DNA of 64,000 nt from positions 1,922,001-1,986,000 of the forward strand of contig JAUDYN010000010.1 in assembly GCA_030407005.1 (NCBI GenBank). The letters are read 5' to 3'. The notes beneath the pieces were generated by a model. The model was not told where the DNA came from. It saw only the letters and a program-made list of their open reading frames with translations, and did not search any database. This document shows, piece after piece, positions 25,000-36,834 of the stretch; position 1 is the first letter of the stretch; each line of letters starts with the position of its first letter. Position numbers and translations under genes: made by a program. This DNA comes from Desarmillaria ectypa. Lineage: Eukaryota > Basidiomycota > Agaricomycetes > Agaricales > Physalacriaceae.

Positions 25000-25759
25000 T
25001 ACTTTCATGTACCGCGGCGCGTTGAGTGTATGGACACCGACGCCACAGTCCCAATACGAATCTTGTGGGGGAGGCGCCTATTGCCATGGAGGCACATTAT
25101 CAAATGTAGGTCACAGGGCCCAAGTGCGAAGAGTGCGGGGAAACATTCACCCGAAAGGTTAGCTCGCGACGCTGAAGGAAATCCAGATGCCAGCAAAGGA
25201 TGACTGGATGAAACGACAGTCAATGAGAGAAGCACGCGGCACATCGTCGCCGCACTGCGCAAAAGTTGATAGAAATCAGCAGAAGATCGTCACGGTCTGG
25301 GTGTGATCTTCTTGGCTAAAATGAAACTTGATGCGTCCACCAACCACCTGTCGAGTGAGTGTTGCTAACTTCTTTCTGATTAATATTACAAGTCTCGGGC
25401 ATCAGAAGGTGCCTATGCCTTATATGTCCCGGTGTGGCTACAATTGGTTGGAAACATGCGAAAGACGCTGAACTGTTGCACAAACAGGCGGCAAGCCAAG
25501 GCGCCCAGCTGCTACCTCAAGGGGTGCAGTGGGAGAAAATGATGTCGTGCAACGTTGATTCCACGTGGATGCTAAAACTCCGGCCCGGTTTGCCGATCCC
25601 TTCTGAAAAACTTAAAGCTGGATTACAGTTACGAGCATACAATGAGCGAGACGCTAAAAATAGTCAAACGCAGGATATAGCTCACTCCCATCCATTAGTA
25701 GAGAAGAAACTTTCTGCCCATGTTGTCTACGAAAGCCAGGAGGAGTCAGTTGGCGCAAC
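25000..25759. other. Unassigned stretch; end of F-box duplication unit
   Basis: No supported gene. The part nearest the F-box stop (about 25700-25759) resembles 27690-27735, so the tandem F-box duplication extends beyond the coding region. Plus-strand frame 25434-25772 has no recognised motif. Confidence 0.35.
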
Positions 25760-27025
25760 TCAATATTCATAAGCAGCTGGCGTACCACTGTTGCACAGAC
25801 CAGCTTGAACGAGCGCAATCTTACGACTCATCAAGATGGGCAGATTTTCTTCTATGGCGAGTTTGAGTGGGTAGTAGTATTCCGAGATTGCTTTTCTGGC
25901 AGTCTTGTTAATGAAGAGATCAACGACGAGTGAGCGGATGGAAGTTCGGGATAGAGCAATATCCAACTTCTTCCAAGCGGTGTAGTCCGCTGATGCGTTG
26001 ACCGTGTATGTGGATACTTGAACAAGGAAGTGCACATGAGAGCATTGCATAGCCGGATAATTCTGGAAATGTCCGATCCACCAATTGAAGATGACCAGAG
26101 GAGTAGATAGAATGGTGTTACCGAGGTGATAATCTTTTATCTCGATGGTGATAGATCTCAGTTGCTGAATGGGAAGATACTCAGACCGGTCTGTAGAGAT
26201 ATCATCAGTGGATGATCATCCTGAAAAAACAGAGCACGCAACAATACCTATTGGTGGTGCTTCAAATTGTGAGACCTGAAGAACTTTGAGGGATTGCGTG
26301 GTCAACTCCAGGAGGCGCCGCGCCCGATCAAACTGATCCCCCACGAGTATCACATCAAGAACATACAGCTTGTCCAGCTTCAGCGGGGAGAGAGTAGGTG
26401 ATAGAATCATCTCTGATATGTGATTCAGTTTATGGAGACAAAGTCCGGTAATGTGTGACCGGCGAGTGGTAGCAAAAGCAGCGCCAAATGGGAGGTGTTC
26501 TTTGTTGTCGATGGTCGTCATGAGACAGGAGATTTGACGAAGGTCGGGGGAGTGAGACAGGAAGGAATAGAAAGCATTGGAATCGGTGAAATGTGTGTGC
26601 ATCAGGGTGATGGATAGGAAGGAACGCGATGCTAGGGAATCGATGAATCTCTGAGATAGGGATTCCCAGCGCATTCCACAGAGCGTGATCGTATTGACAT
26701 TATGAAGGACGTCGATAAGAGAAGGAACATCTGTCAGATCAGTTATGACGCAGTTTCGACCGCCCCGAGATTGGAATACAATAGTGAGGGATGTGGTGAA
26801 TGTGTGAATGTGTTGCGAGCGTGCAATGAATTTTTTGCAGTCGGAGTAGAACCAAACCGTAATTTTTTGGAACAAATGCTCTCGAGTCCTTTTGACAAAA
26901 ACCCTGCTGACGAGGCGACACGATATGAGGGTGCACCGTGCAGCCCACATTTCCGAGTCGTTATGTATCTCATCGATGATAGCGTTGATAAGCTCCAGCG
27001 GAAGGGAGTAGATAGAAGGCGCCAT
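25760..27025 (-). CDS. F-box-like protein (basidiomycete expanded family)
   Basis: Exons 27025-26248 and 26190-25760, with a 57-nt GT-AG intron, join to 402 codons plus stop. The N-terminus has the F-box hallmark LPLELINAIIDEI, then CRLVSRVF, as in F-box helices that bind Skp1. The rest has repeated hydrophobic and charged blocks (SLSQRFIDSLAS, FYSFLSHSPDLRQIS, LSPLKLDKLYVLD) typical of the LRR-like C-termini of agaricomycete F-box proteins. By family knowledge it would be a substrate adaptor of an SCF ubiquitin ligase; the substrate is unknown. A decayed tandem copy lies immediately upstream (27580-28760). Confidence 0.75.
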
Positions 27026-27579
27026 CTAGAGAGCGGGCGTCTCAGAGCAGCGATACGAGTACTGTCGACTATGAATGTAGTCACCTTGCTGGCAGTGATA
27101 ATGGTGGTAAGAGGATGAATATCAGCCAATCAGATCGATTTATCAACTGCCTCTGTTTGATTTACTTTATGGCATTCTTGATGCTATCTATAGTACGAAA
27201 GAGCCTGGAACGAGGCACACGGTCATATGCCATATCACTCTAATACATTTGGGTACGTGTACATACTAATAATGAGCGTTTGTGTTCATACTGGCAGTAG
27301 CGGCGACCGCTGTACATGGAGTGACAGTTCCTATTATCCAGAGTGGAACCGAAGGAGATCGTTAACGAGAAGGAGAAACTCGTACACCAAAATCTACTTC
27401 TCTTGCGGCCAATTTTTCCATCCAGGTGTGTCGGTGGGGAGGTTCCAGCAGGAAGTGTGTCCTTGGTCTGACGGTTCATCTTATGCTGACAAGAATCATA
27501 AAGGCACCGATGAGCTAAATGGTTCGTGGAGACCGAAGGACAACGTCAAATTAAATGGATAAAACCTAGATTATCATTA

Positions 27580-28760
27580 CAGAGAAAGCGAGACTTGGAA
27601 GATACTCGAACGCAACTGCCATTTGCCTTGTACAAGATGTAGCTCCATATCTGTCCTCAGTGGACAAGACGATTTCTCCCTCTATTATCTTCGAAAGCCA
27701 AGAAGCGCCAGTTGACGGAACTCGGTAGTGATAAACAGCCCGCATACCATCGCACATGTCAATTTGAATACGGGAAACCTTGCGACTCATCAAGTTCGCT
27801 CGATCGCGAGTGGACTGAAATCTCGTTCGAGGGTTCTTCAATGATAGGCACCTTGCTGAGAAAACATCAACAACGAGCGAGCGACGGTGTCAAGGTCTCT
27901 CCGAGCAGTATAGCTCGCCTCCACTCGAACATTGTATGTGGACGTGTGGATGAGGGAGTGCATGCTAGAGCATTGTATGGCGAGGCAGGTCTCGAAATGC
28001 CTGATCCACCAGTCCAAGATACTTAGCTCAGTGGGTAAAATGACGCCACCTAGGTGATAATCCATCATTTCGAGAGTGATAGATTTCAAGCATTGAATAG
28101 GAAAATACTCGGACCGGTCCATCAGCGGGTAACTATCCTGGACCGGGGAAGCACATAATGCCTGCCGGTAGTGTATAAACTTGTGAGACATAAAGAACTT
28201 CAAACGAGTGTGTACTCAAGTTCATGAAGCGCCGTTCCAGAACAAAGTGGCGTTCGTCCTTTGGCAACGCGTCAAGAACATGCAGCCTGTCCAGCTTCAG
28301 TGGGGAGAGAGCGAGTGACGAAACCATCTCTGGTATCTGACCCGTTTTATGGAGAGACAGCCTCGTGATGTGCGGCCTACGAGAAGCATCGCAATCAGCG
28401 CTAAACGGAGGACGGTCGTTCCTATTGATGGTCGTCATCACGCAGGAGATTTGACGAAGGTCGGGTGGGTGAGATATCAAGGAATAGAAAGCGTTAGAAT
28501 CGGTGAAATGTGTGTGCAGAGAATGATGGACTGGGAGGAATGCGACGCTAGAGAGTCGATGAATCTCTGAGATAATGATTTCCAGTCCATCCTAGAGGGC
28601 TTGATTTGATTCGGATTAGAAAGGATGCGAAACGGATCTGGAATATCCATCCTGGTGACATCGTATGCGCCAGATGGTGGTTAAAAGTCCAGATAACGGT
28701 AAAGGTCGTCAGCCTACCCTGCTTGGCCGGTCATTATGGAGTTCTTCGATGATGTCGTCG
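27580..28760 (-). pseudogene. Decayed tandem copy of the F-box gene
   Basis: On the minus strand, blocks match the intact neighbour in order. ESIDDIIEELHND resembles the F-box start. WKSLSQRFIDSLAS, PPDLRQISCVMTTI, LALSPLKLDRLHVLD and DRSEYFPIQCLKSITLE follow. About 70 codons after the F-box are missing, frames shift between blocks (28133-28480 and 27838-28203 are different frames), and the 3' part has stops. It lies directly upstream of the intact gene in the same orientation, so it arose by tandem duplication. Confidence 0.75.
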
Positions 28761-29023
28761 ATTGATTCCTGGGCCAGAGAGTAAATTGGGGACTCCATCT
28801 CCTGGGAAGAATTATAAGATGCTCCCGCATCGTGTGAACGTAGTAGTTACTTACCTTGGTGGTGGTGGGGAAAGAAAACTTGACCTCGGCTATTCGGACC
28901 GTCGTCGTACCGGAGTTCGCGTGTTTTTGCGAGCAGTATCTACCGCCAATCGGGGATACGACTAGAAATCAAACATGCAAATGCATGTAGCTAGAGCATC
29001 CACAGATGTGTTCAATAATGCGG

Positions 29024-31532
29024 CTGCAGTGAGAGGAATAGGAAATACAGGCGCAATAGGTATGAAGTTTGTTTGTGAGGACGTCCGGTTAGAATTCAGG
29101 ACGACAGAATAGGATAACTACTACTGTACGTGTGCTCATAACTAGGCCAGTCTCTATGTTCCTCGTGTCATCAGGTACCTGTTGTGTCATTTCCTACTCA
29201 CCAATCGGAGCAGTGTTTTTCTGCAGAGCGTAATTAGCATGAGCGACGAAAATATAGTAAAACACATTACTTTCTCCAATAAAACTAAAGAACAAAACGA
29301 GATGAAAGCGTTAGAGGTACAGGCGACGGCTGGTCCCTGTTTGTGCTTGACCTGCCCATCGTATTAGAGTCTCCTGTCAGATAGGTATACAGACCCACCA
29401 GCACATCCACAGGAATTCTATACATTCTGGTTCGAAGGACGTGGCCAGACCAAGTCCTTGGTATCGAAACCTTTGACTTGTGAGATTTAACTGCCATTTC
29501 CTCATGGACCGCAAGCGACGCAGCAGATCGGCCTAGGGTCCTTGTCGCACCGTTAGTTGCTGTATGAAATAATAAGTCCGACATACGGATAGTATGACGT
29601 TGCTATCTGTTGGCACAGAACGCTGTCGGCATTGATAGGCCCCAACAGAATGCTTTAAAATGGATAAAGAACAGCGTTGAGAGGCGCTTACCTTTATCGC
29701 ATCCCTCTTTCCACCACAATGCTCTCTTGTTGACAATTGAATTGTGTTGGGAAAGGAAAACACGGCGTATGCAGTAGGCAAAACTATGAATGCTGCGCAT
29801 GTCTTTCAACGACGTACGCATCAAAAAGTGTCATCAAAAAGACACAGGAGTGTTTACAGTTCACAGGAGGCACCATTGTGAGAAGGGTATTACTAGTAAT
29901 GGGTATGCGAACCTCGTGTTCCGTAAATCGTCAACAAAAGGGAAAGGCCCCGTGAATGAAAGAGTGCCCTTACCTATGACCTTATCACGGAGCTGTGGTA
30001 CTGCCGGTCTTTGGAAGATTGCTTGGCTTGCGGCAATATTCTCCTGTGGAGGAACGTGCCTTTGTAAGTCGCCGACATTAGTCAAAAGAATGAGGGTCTT
30101 ATTAGTCTGATTGTTCCTTTTGGAAGATAGGCACAGCTTTCTCGAGTGTTTATTAGTAAGTTCGCATATATTTTACTCACTCCGCTTTTCACTACGAGGC
30201 TCCATCATTCTACTAAATCTCGTTCTGTCAGCGGAGGATATTCGCCGTTTAGAATAAAGACACCCCAACTCATCTTCCTGACTGATATCGGTTCTGTAGA
30301 AATCTCTCGTTGTTTGTTAGCAGTTCGACGGCAAGGCAGAAGCAGACACTTGAAACACTTCCATTGGTGGACCGGCGAATGATTTTGGAACGAAAGGAAT
30401 GTGCGTTTGCTTATATAAGTGACGCGGCCTCAGCGATCAAAAAATAGGAGCAAATAATGCCTTCTTCCGTCTTCACACGCGACGGCAACGACGCGCATCT
30501 GTGCCCTCAGCGCTCATCTATTACAAGCTTTAGGCGGTTATATTTTATCATGAGGTTCGTATCATTTTTTTTGGAAATATGAAAGGATTTCGCACCACTA
30601 TGTCCGCTCTCCGCCAGAAATGGCTCATCAAAGATGGTCATGGCGGCTGGCCAGTCGATGTTTCTTATACCGAGGCCGAATATTACTCACTTGTTATGCG
30701 TAAACTGATCCTCCGAGCCAATTTATCCGCAGCAATCTAGATTTCATCCCTTCTGCTCAAACCCAAACCTGGGGCGACGGCTTCGATGCAGAACCGTCAG
30801 AGAGCTTGAACACTCAGAAGGTCCAGCTTTAGTTGAAGCAGTGCCATCACTCCTCCCCGATATGATTGTAATTCTTCGTAATAAGCTTATATGTGCTAAT
30901 TTGCCAGCTAACAGGGCAAGGTGTAGATTTTCACGATGTACCCGGGATTCTGAAACCAGCGCAGAGAATGTTCTCCAACTTTCTATTGACAAAGATGCCA
31001 CCCGAATATTCTTCGCACACATTTAGGCGATACTCAAGGGTTTGCTGATTGGCGTGTCTAATGTGCATCCGCAACATCAAAAACATTTCGGACTTATGCA
31101 TTGTGATACACGCACGGCTTCCTGATTTGTCTTCTGACTTTCGTATATCCTTATATGTTTCCCCCATATTTGGAACAACCGCTTAAGCGCTCATCCAGGT
31201 CACTGTTTCTCGATTCGTCTTGTGTAATCTGATACTGTAGTCGTCGGAGCGATAAACGCGTCTTCCCATTATTCCCGTCGGGGAACAGAAACCTGCAATA
31301 CAATTATTTCGGATCACCCGCGTTTCGTTGTGACGTACTTGAGGCATTTTCATGCGAACCATATCGTCTACGAGGTCCAGAGAGGTACAACCGCAGCATT
31401 TTTCTCATGTTTACTAATGAATCTCTAAACGTGCCTAGTGCTAGCGTCATGAACATCACGTCCTAGCATGTTCAATACAGAGTGTGTGAAGCTCTCATCC
31501 GGGTCTCGGCACTCATATTCATATCAAGCACG
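29024..31532. other. Duplicated laccase upstream region, copy B; ORF relics only
   Basis: Counterpart of 2880-5628. Frames seen here (29603-29824 minus, 29790-30110 plus, 30146-30382 plus, 30744-31022 minus) match those of copy A only in part and are broken at different places. I see no maintained coding region apart from the identical 150-bp block at 30290-30439. Confidence 0.4.
30290..30439 (+). promoter_or_regulatory. Ultraconserved 150-bp block with TATA-like motif (copy B)
   Basis: Identical to 4147-4296. TATATAA lies at 30412-30418. The sequence after the block diverges quickly and the following ATG frame differs from copy A, so any function is more likely regulatory than coding. Confidence 0.35.
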
Positions 31533-31538
31533 TATAAA
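31533..31538 (+). promoter_or_regulatory. TATA box of laccase B
   Basis: TATAAA, 42 nt upstream of the laccase B ATG, the same spacing as in copy A. Confidence 0.6.
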
Positions 31539-31574
31539 GTGAGTGTAAAAGGCTGTCTTTCTCTGCAAGTCGAC

Positions 31575-34231
31575 ATGGCTTTTGCTCTCTTTTCTCTGCT
31601 CGCTTTAACATTCATTCTCCCTAGCTCTCGCGGTCAACGAGAGGGAACTATAGGTCCTGTCGGAGACCTCGTCGTCTCCAATGGAAACGTCAGTCCGGAT
31701 GGCTTTGAACGCCTCGCTGCATTGGCGAACTCGCAAATAGATGGCACGCTCATCCGAGGAAACAAGGTTGGCCTCTCAGCTGCCCGTCCACAATGCCGTT
31801 TACAAAACATTCTATCCAGGGCGATATATTCCAAATCAATGTGATCAACCAGCTCGCCAACGACACTATTCTTCAGAGCACATCTATCGTACGTTGGTTC
31901 TCTGATACACGATCTCCACATACCATGCATTCCTCCAGCACTGGCACGGACTTTTCCAGAAGGGAACTGGGTGGGCTGATGGACCCGCTTTTGTGAATCA
32001 GGTAATATGGAGTAGTCGATACCGCTGTACACTCTTACTCATCAGAACCAGTGCCCGATCGTGAAAGACGACTCTTTTCTCTATACTTTCGATTCTGCTG
32101 GCCAAGCTGGAACATTTTGGTACCACTCTCATTTGTGTACGTATATCATTTCTTCGTTACACTTTCTCGGGAGGACAATAACGATCGCTCTAGCTACACA
32201 ATACTGTGACGGGCTTCGTGGACCCATCATCATCTACGACCCCGACGATCCACATGCTAACCTGTATGATGTCGATGATGGTAAGTTGACATTCCTTCTT
32301 GCTTGTATTATAGCATGACTCTGCCACAGACACTACGAGCATCTTGACGTTATCGGACTGGTACCATACACCTGCCAAACAATTGGGTTTCCCGTAATTT
32401 TATTTCTCTCCTATCATGCGAACACCGCAGCTAATCATCGGCATATAGCACTCCGGATGCTATACTTTTCAACGGCTTGGGACGGTATGCAAATTTTGTT
32501 TTCAGAATCACGTAGAAGACATTAATTAGGGACTTAGATGGAGTGGAAATCCCACAAGCGATTTAGCTATCGTGAACGTCACGAAGGGAACAAGGTACGC
32601 ACGTTCTCTGTGCATCATTCAACGCCTTTCTGATGAGTACAATATAGGTATCGCATCCGGATGCTCAACATCGGGTGCGACGCGGCGCTCACCGTCACTA
32701 TCGATAACCACACAATGTGATTACCCGCCTTTTTTTCCTTTTCGACGGCTCTTTTGTTCACCGATGATGGGCAGGACAATTATCGAAGTCGATGGTGTAA
32801 ACCATGTTCCGTACACTGTAGATGAAATCCAGATATTTGCTGGTATGTTCATCGTCATCATCTTCTGGAGATGAAGACGAGCTAACACGTCTTCCCTCTC
32901 CGTCATCTTTAGCTCAACGATACTCTTTTGTCGTCTGTTTCAGCCTCTTCTTAGAAGATTCGCACAGTTACTGATATATGTCCCAGTTGAACGCGGACCA
33001 GGAGATTGGTAACTACTGTAGGTCTATCCTTTATCGCTATCAGAAACCATTCCTTGACACCAGCGTCTCAAGGGATCCATGCCACTCCCAGTGTTGGTAC
33101 TCAGGGTTTCGACGGTGGTATCAATTCTGCGATACTCCGATACGACGGTGCCGCTGATGTAGAGCCCGAGACTGTGACTTTTACGAGTGTATTGAAGATG
33201 AATGAGACCCAGTTGGTGGTAAGTTTTACCATTTGGTGTAATATTCCCACCGACACTGACCAACGTTTTCTGAAAGCCGCTTGAAAACCCAGGAGCCGTA
33301 CGTCCCACATACTTTAACTGATATTCATTTATGGTCTGAATTTTCTACAGCCAGGATCCCCCGAAATCGGAGGTGTCGACGTAGCGCTTAACCTAGCCTT
33401 CGCTTTTGTACGCCTTCACTTCACTTCATGTTGCCATCAATTCTAATTTGGCCATACAGACAAGCGCTGGAACGTTCACAATCAACGGCGCTTCATTCGT
33501 TCCCCCGACAACTCCAGTTCTTTTGCAGATTTTGAGCGGTGCGCAGAATGCTAATGACCTCCTTCCCGAGGGCTCTGTCTACTCTCTTCCGGTGAATTCT
33601 ACAATCGAAATATCTATGCCAGGTGGTGTCGTTGGCGGAGGGGTGAGTAATTTCATACTTTATGCGCTGTGTTATCTCATACTCATCTTATCAATACCAG
33701 CATCCGTTCCATTTGCACGGCGTATGATCTCTTTCAAGTCTTGTTCGCTTTTCGTTCTCATGAATTTATTATGACTAGCACACCTTCTCCGTCGTCCGAA
33801 GCGCTGGTAGTACTGTGTACAACTACGAGAATCCTGTGCAACGGGACGTCGTCAACATCGGTACGACGGGCGACAATGTTACTATCCGATTCGTCACCGA
33901 TAATCCTGGACCATGGTTCCTTCACTGGTCGGTTGCCCTCTACCGCTTTACATAATGAACTAACATCGGTCTGTAGCCACATTGATTGGCACTTGGAGGC
34001 GTACGTCATCTTATCATATCTGCTTAGGCTGACTTGCTGATGACTTCTCTGATAGTGGATTCGCGATTGTTTTTGCTGAAGATTCGGAAAGTTGGAACTC
34101 CACCATCCAGCCGCCTGGTATGTCGTATTCTTCTTCCCTATAAGCGGACATCACCCTGACTTCGTAACCCGGCAGATGAATGGGACCAACTCTGCCCCAT
34201 ATACAATGCCACGCCCTCAGAAGACCTTTAA
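31575..34231 (+). CDS. Laccase B (multicopper oxidase), 21 exons
   Basis: Exons: 31575-31766, 31820-31888, 31939-32001, 32052-32136, 32194-32280, 32330-32393, 32449-32484, 32538-32594, 32648-32716, 32775-32842, 32913-32932, 32987-33017, 33073-33218, 33277-33297, 33351-33407, 33460-33642, 33701-33721, 33779-33927, 33977-34000, 34056-34117, 34176-34231. Exon lengths equal those of laccase A one by one and join to 519 codons plus TAA. Copper signatures: [18 protein letters not shown] (from residue 88), WYHSHLSTQYCDG, HPFHLHGH and [12 protein letters not shown] (from residue 472). This copy keeps the family consensus (ADGPAF, LEA, HGHTFSVVR) where copy A departs from it, so it is probably the functionally conserved paralogue. 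The donor of intron 18 is GTCGGT instead of GTAGGT. Signal peptide at residues 1-20. Expected role: extracellular phenol oxidation. Confidence 0.92.
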
Positions 34232-34345
34232 GACACTTTCTGCAGACATGTGTTGTACTCGAACCCACTGATTTGGACTTTTTCTTCTTTTATGGCTCTG
34301 ATATTCAACCATCCTTCTCCGTCTTGATATGATTACATACCCTGT

Positions 34346-36194
34346 GTATTGGTTCCAGCGTGACTAGTTGTAGAATAAGAGACGTTGCTTATATCATCCA
34401 ATGCGTATCTTTCCGTCCAACTCATGACTCACATGACTCACTCTGATGCATTATGGGTAGTTCCATTATGACTGAGAGCAGAGTAGCCAGTAATACATAA
34501 GCCTCTAGTACAGTGTAATCTAGTTTCCCCCTTTGTTGCTCTTTTGTTGTGTCATACTGTTTGAGTTCCTTACACATAGGAGGACTCAGCACTGCATCTG
34601 GAAAATGCTTTTACTTGCTGTAGACCTTCCCCAGCAATATAGTGTATGCTAGGATACATATTGGCCTGTATGACATGATGAGTTATCGCATAAATGGAGG
34701 ATCAGCTATCCTACATACTGATATAGCAGTATAGCACTGTACCTCCTCACCCTGTGACATTATCCCAAGTTTCATACCTCAACTTATGGCTGGTTCAGAG
34801 GGCTCTCAATTCTTGATACTCAGATATACTAAGTCTAAAGCTCTTTAGAAACATATTACAGAAATGTAAGTCATGGTAATCATTGAAATAGAATGTATGA
34901 CACAAGTCTGTCATTCAAGTGGGATCTTTTATCCACCTATATTTCAGCTGAAGATGACAGTTCCAAATGATTCCACTTGCCTCAATGATCTGCACATGAG
35001 ATTTGTGGTGTCAGGTTGATCATGTAAGCATATACAAGCCTGTGTGGGGATCCAAAGTTGTTGTAATGAGTGCAAGGAGAACATAGAAATGAGGATGAAT
35101 TACTGCCTCTTAGGCAAGGGGCATCATACTTAAATACATCTTGCACTACTTCTAGAGTTTACTATGATATACTATATATTGATATGTCTGATGATGTACT
35201 TAGTAATGGTGAAGAGGTCTTGTGTGCTCCAAGTTAGAAATGCAATAGCATGGAAACACTCATTCACCCCCACTTGTACTAACACACACAAACCCTCAGT
35301 AAGTTAAGGGGGAGGCATGCAATGTAAGCACACAACAACTATGGTAGTAAGAGATTCCTTGTGCATGACAATATATAATAGTGTGCTAGCTTATAATAAT
35401 TCTACAAGTCCAAAGGCTTTTTTGGACAGAAGGTGAGCAATGTGTATTGCTCAGCCTCAAGGCAAATAATATTTCTTGAACTAGCAGATGCTCCACAAGA
35501 ATGTATAACCCTCAAATGATATTGCATGTTACACTCAAGTGTCCACAACATCTCACAATATACTTAATATGACTCAAAGCCTCATGCTCTGAGCAGAAAA
35601 CCCTTCAAACCCATTTGTAGATCCACAGGGTTCTAACATATGCCACTTGGGAATAAACTAGTAACCCCAATGAGTATTGACAAGTGAAAGGATTCAAATC
35701 TCTGCCACTTACAATAACTCAGGATTCACAGATGTCATTTTCTGAAACATAATTCATATACATGTATCACAATATTGTATTCTCTTATTCAAGCACAATC
35801 AATTCTAGTCTAGAACAAAACTACTCAGTTGCTTGCAAGCAGGATATACCTCATGAGCCCTCAAGGTTTTCAAGATGACTCTAAAATTGATATTTATTCT
35901 CTTGCTCAAAGCTACAAAGGAATTCTGCTTTATCATTACACTAGCATGCTGGCTTTATATCATGACTGCAGGGGTCTTAAAGCTTTCTGTCTATTTGTAA
36001 CTACCACTCTTTTATTTACTATTAGCTATGTGAAATATAAATACCAAAAATAGAACTACTCTACCCCAGGCACCTTCTCATTGCATGCCATATTAGCCAC
36101 TGCAGTTCTAATAAATAGGTTACTCAGCATCTCAAGTCAGCACCTGTCATACCACTTAATCTTCTCTCCTTGATAAGGCCTGGCCCTACCATTA
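34346..36194. mobile_element. CpG-poor transposon-derived sequence, unclassified
   Basis: AT-rich and almost without CG dinucleotides, unlike the laccase before it. No intact ORF with a known domain was found. At about 35300-35312 a purine run (aagttaagggggagg) is followed by tgcaatgtaag, which resembles the polypurine tract and LTR start of a Ty1/copia element on the plus strand. That reading is weak. It abuts the Ty3/gypsy LTR at 36195. Confidence 0.35.
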
Positions 36195-36652
36195 TGTTAG
36201 ACATGGACTCCAGTATAATAATCAAGTATAAACAATGGGTTGTATCACATTTATACAGTCACCCACTGAGTTGCAAGATGATTGCTTCACTAGAACCAAG
36301 ATGCTAAGTCTTAGTCTGAGTGAGGAGAGGAGTCAATGAGGAAGTTCAGTATAGATTAAACTTTAGCTCAAAGCTGGAGATTATACAGTGAGAGCTATCC
36401 TACTTATATACTAAAGTACCAATCTTAATAATAGAAGTGAAAGACAAGTATCCATGCATGAAACAAGAAAGACAATGGTGTAGCAGGATGACCATCATGA
36501 GCCATAGCATAATGGCTTGTTGTCACTTGCTAACAATGAGGCAGTTGGTCTGTGATCCATGATTGGTGCTGAGATTAGATGTGATAAGATCAGCATCTAA
36601 ATAAGAGTGAGATAAGATAAGATAAGCATGAAAAATAAATGAAATCATAACA
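36195..36652 (-). mobile_element. 3' LTR of a truncated Ty3/gypsy element
   Basis: A 458-bp segment bounded on the minus strand by TGTTA at 36652 and TAACA at 36195. Just inside the element, a purine-rich aacaagaggg sits against the LTR start, as expected for the polypurine tract. It follows the integrase-chromodomain relic in the correct order. No target-site duplication is visible, as expected if the 5' half was lost. Confidence 0.6.
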
Positions 36653-36834
36653 ATACCCTCTTGTTAAGACAGACATCCTGACTGTCATTATGACCTGACT
36701 ACTGGTCTTTCCAAGAGGGTTCCTCAAGCATTCTTGGCATTACTATCTCCTCCATCTTTATCTTAGGTATTAGCTCTCCAGTACATGTCTATGAGGAGAT
36801 TTAACTCTGGAGTTTCCTCCTTGTAATATCAGTA

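Larger units (their letters stand above)
29024..34345 (+). repeat. Direct segmental duplication, copy B (with laccase B)
   Basis: Collinear with about 2880-8462 in the same orientation. It includes the non-coding upstream part, the TATA box, all 21 laccase exons and 20 introns, and the 3' flank. Small indels account for the shorter length. After about 34345 the sequence changes to CpG-poor transposon-like DNA, as it also does after copy A. Confidence 0.9.

Noticed and set aside
27227..27562. Fragment resembling a fungal cation/proton antiporter (VHGVTVPIIQ)
   Set aside because: One ten-residue resemblance with no neighbouring motif is too little to call.
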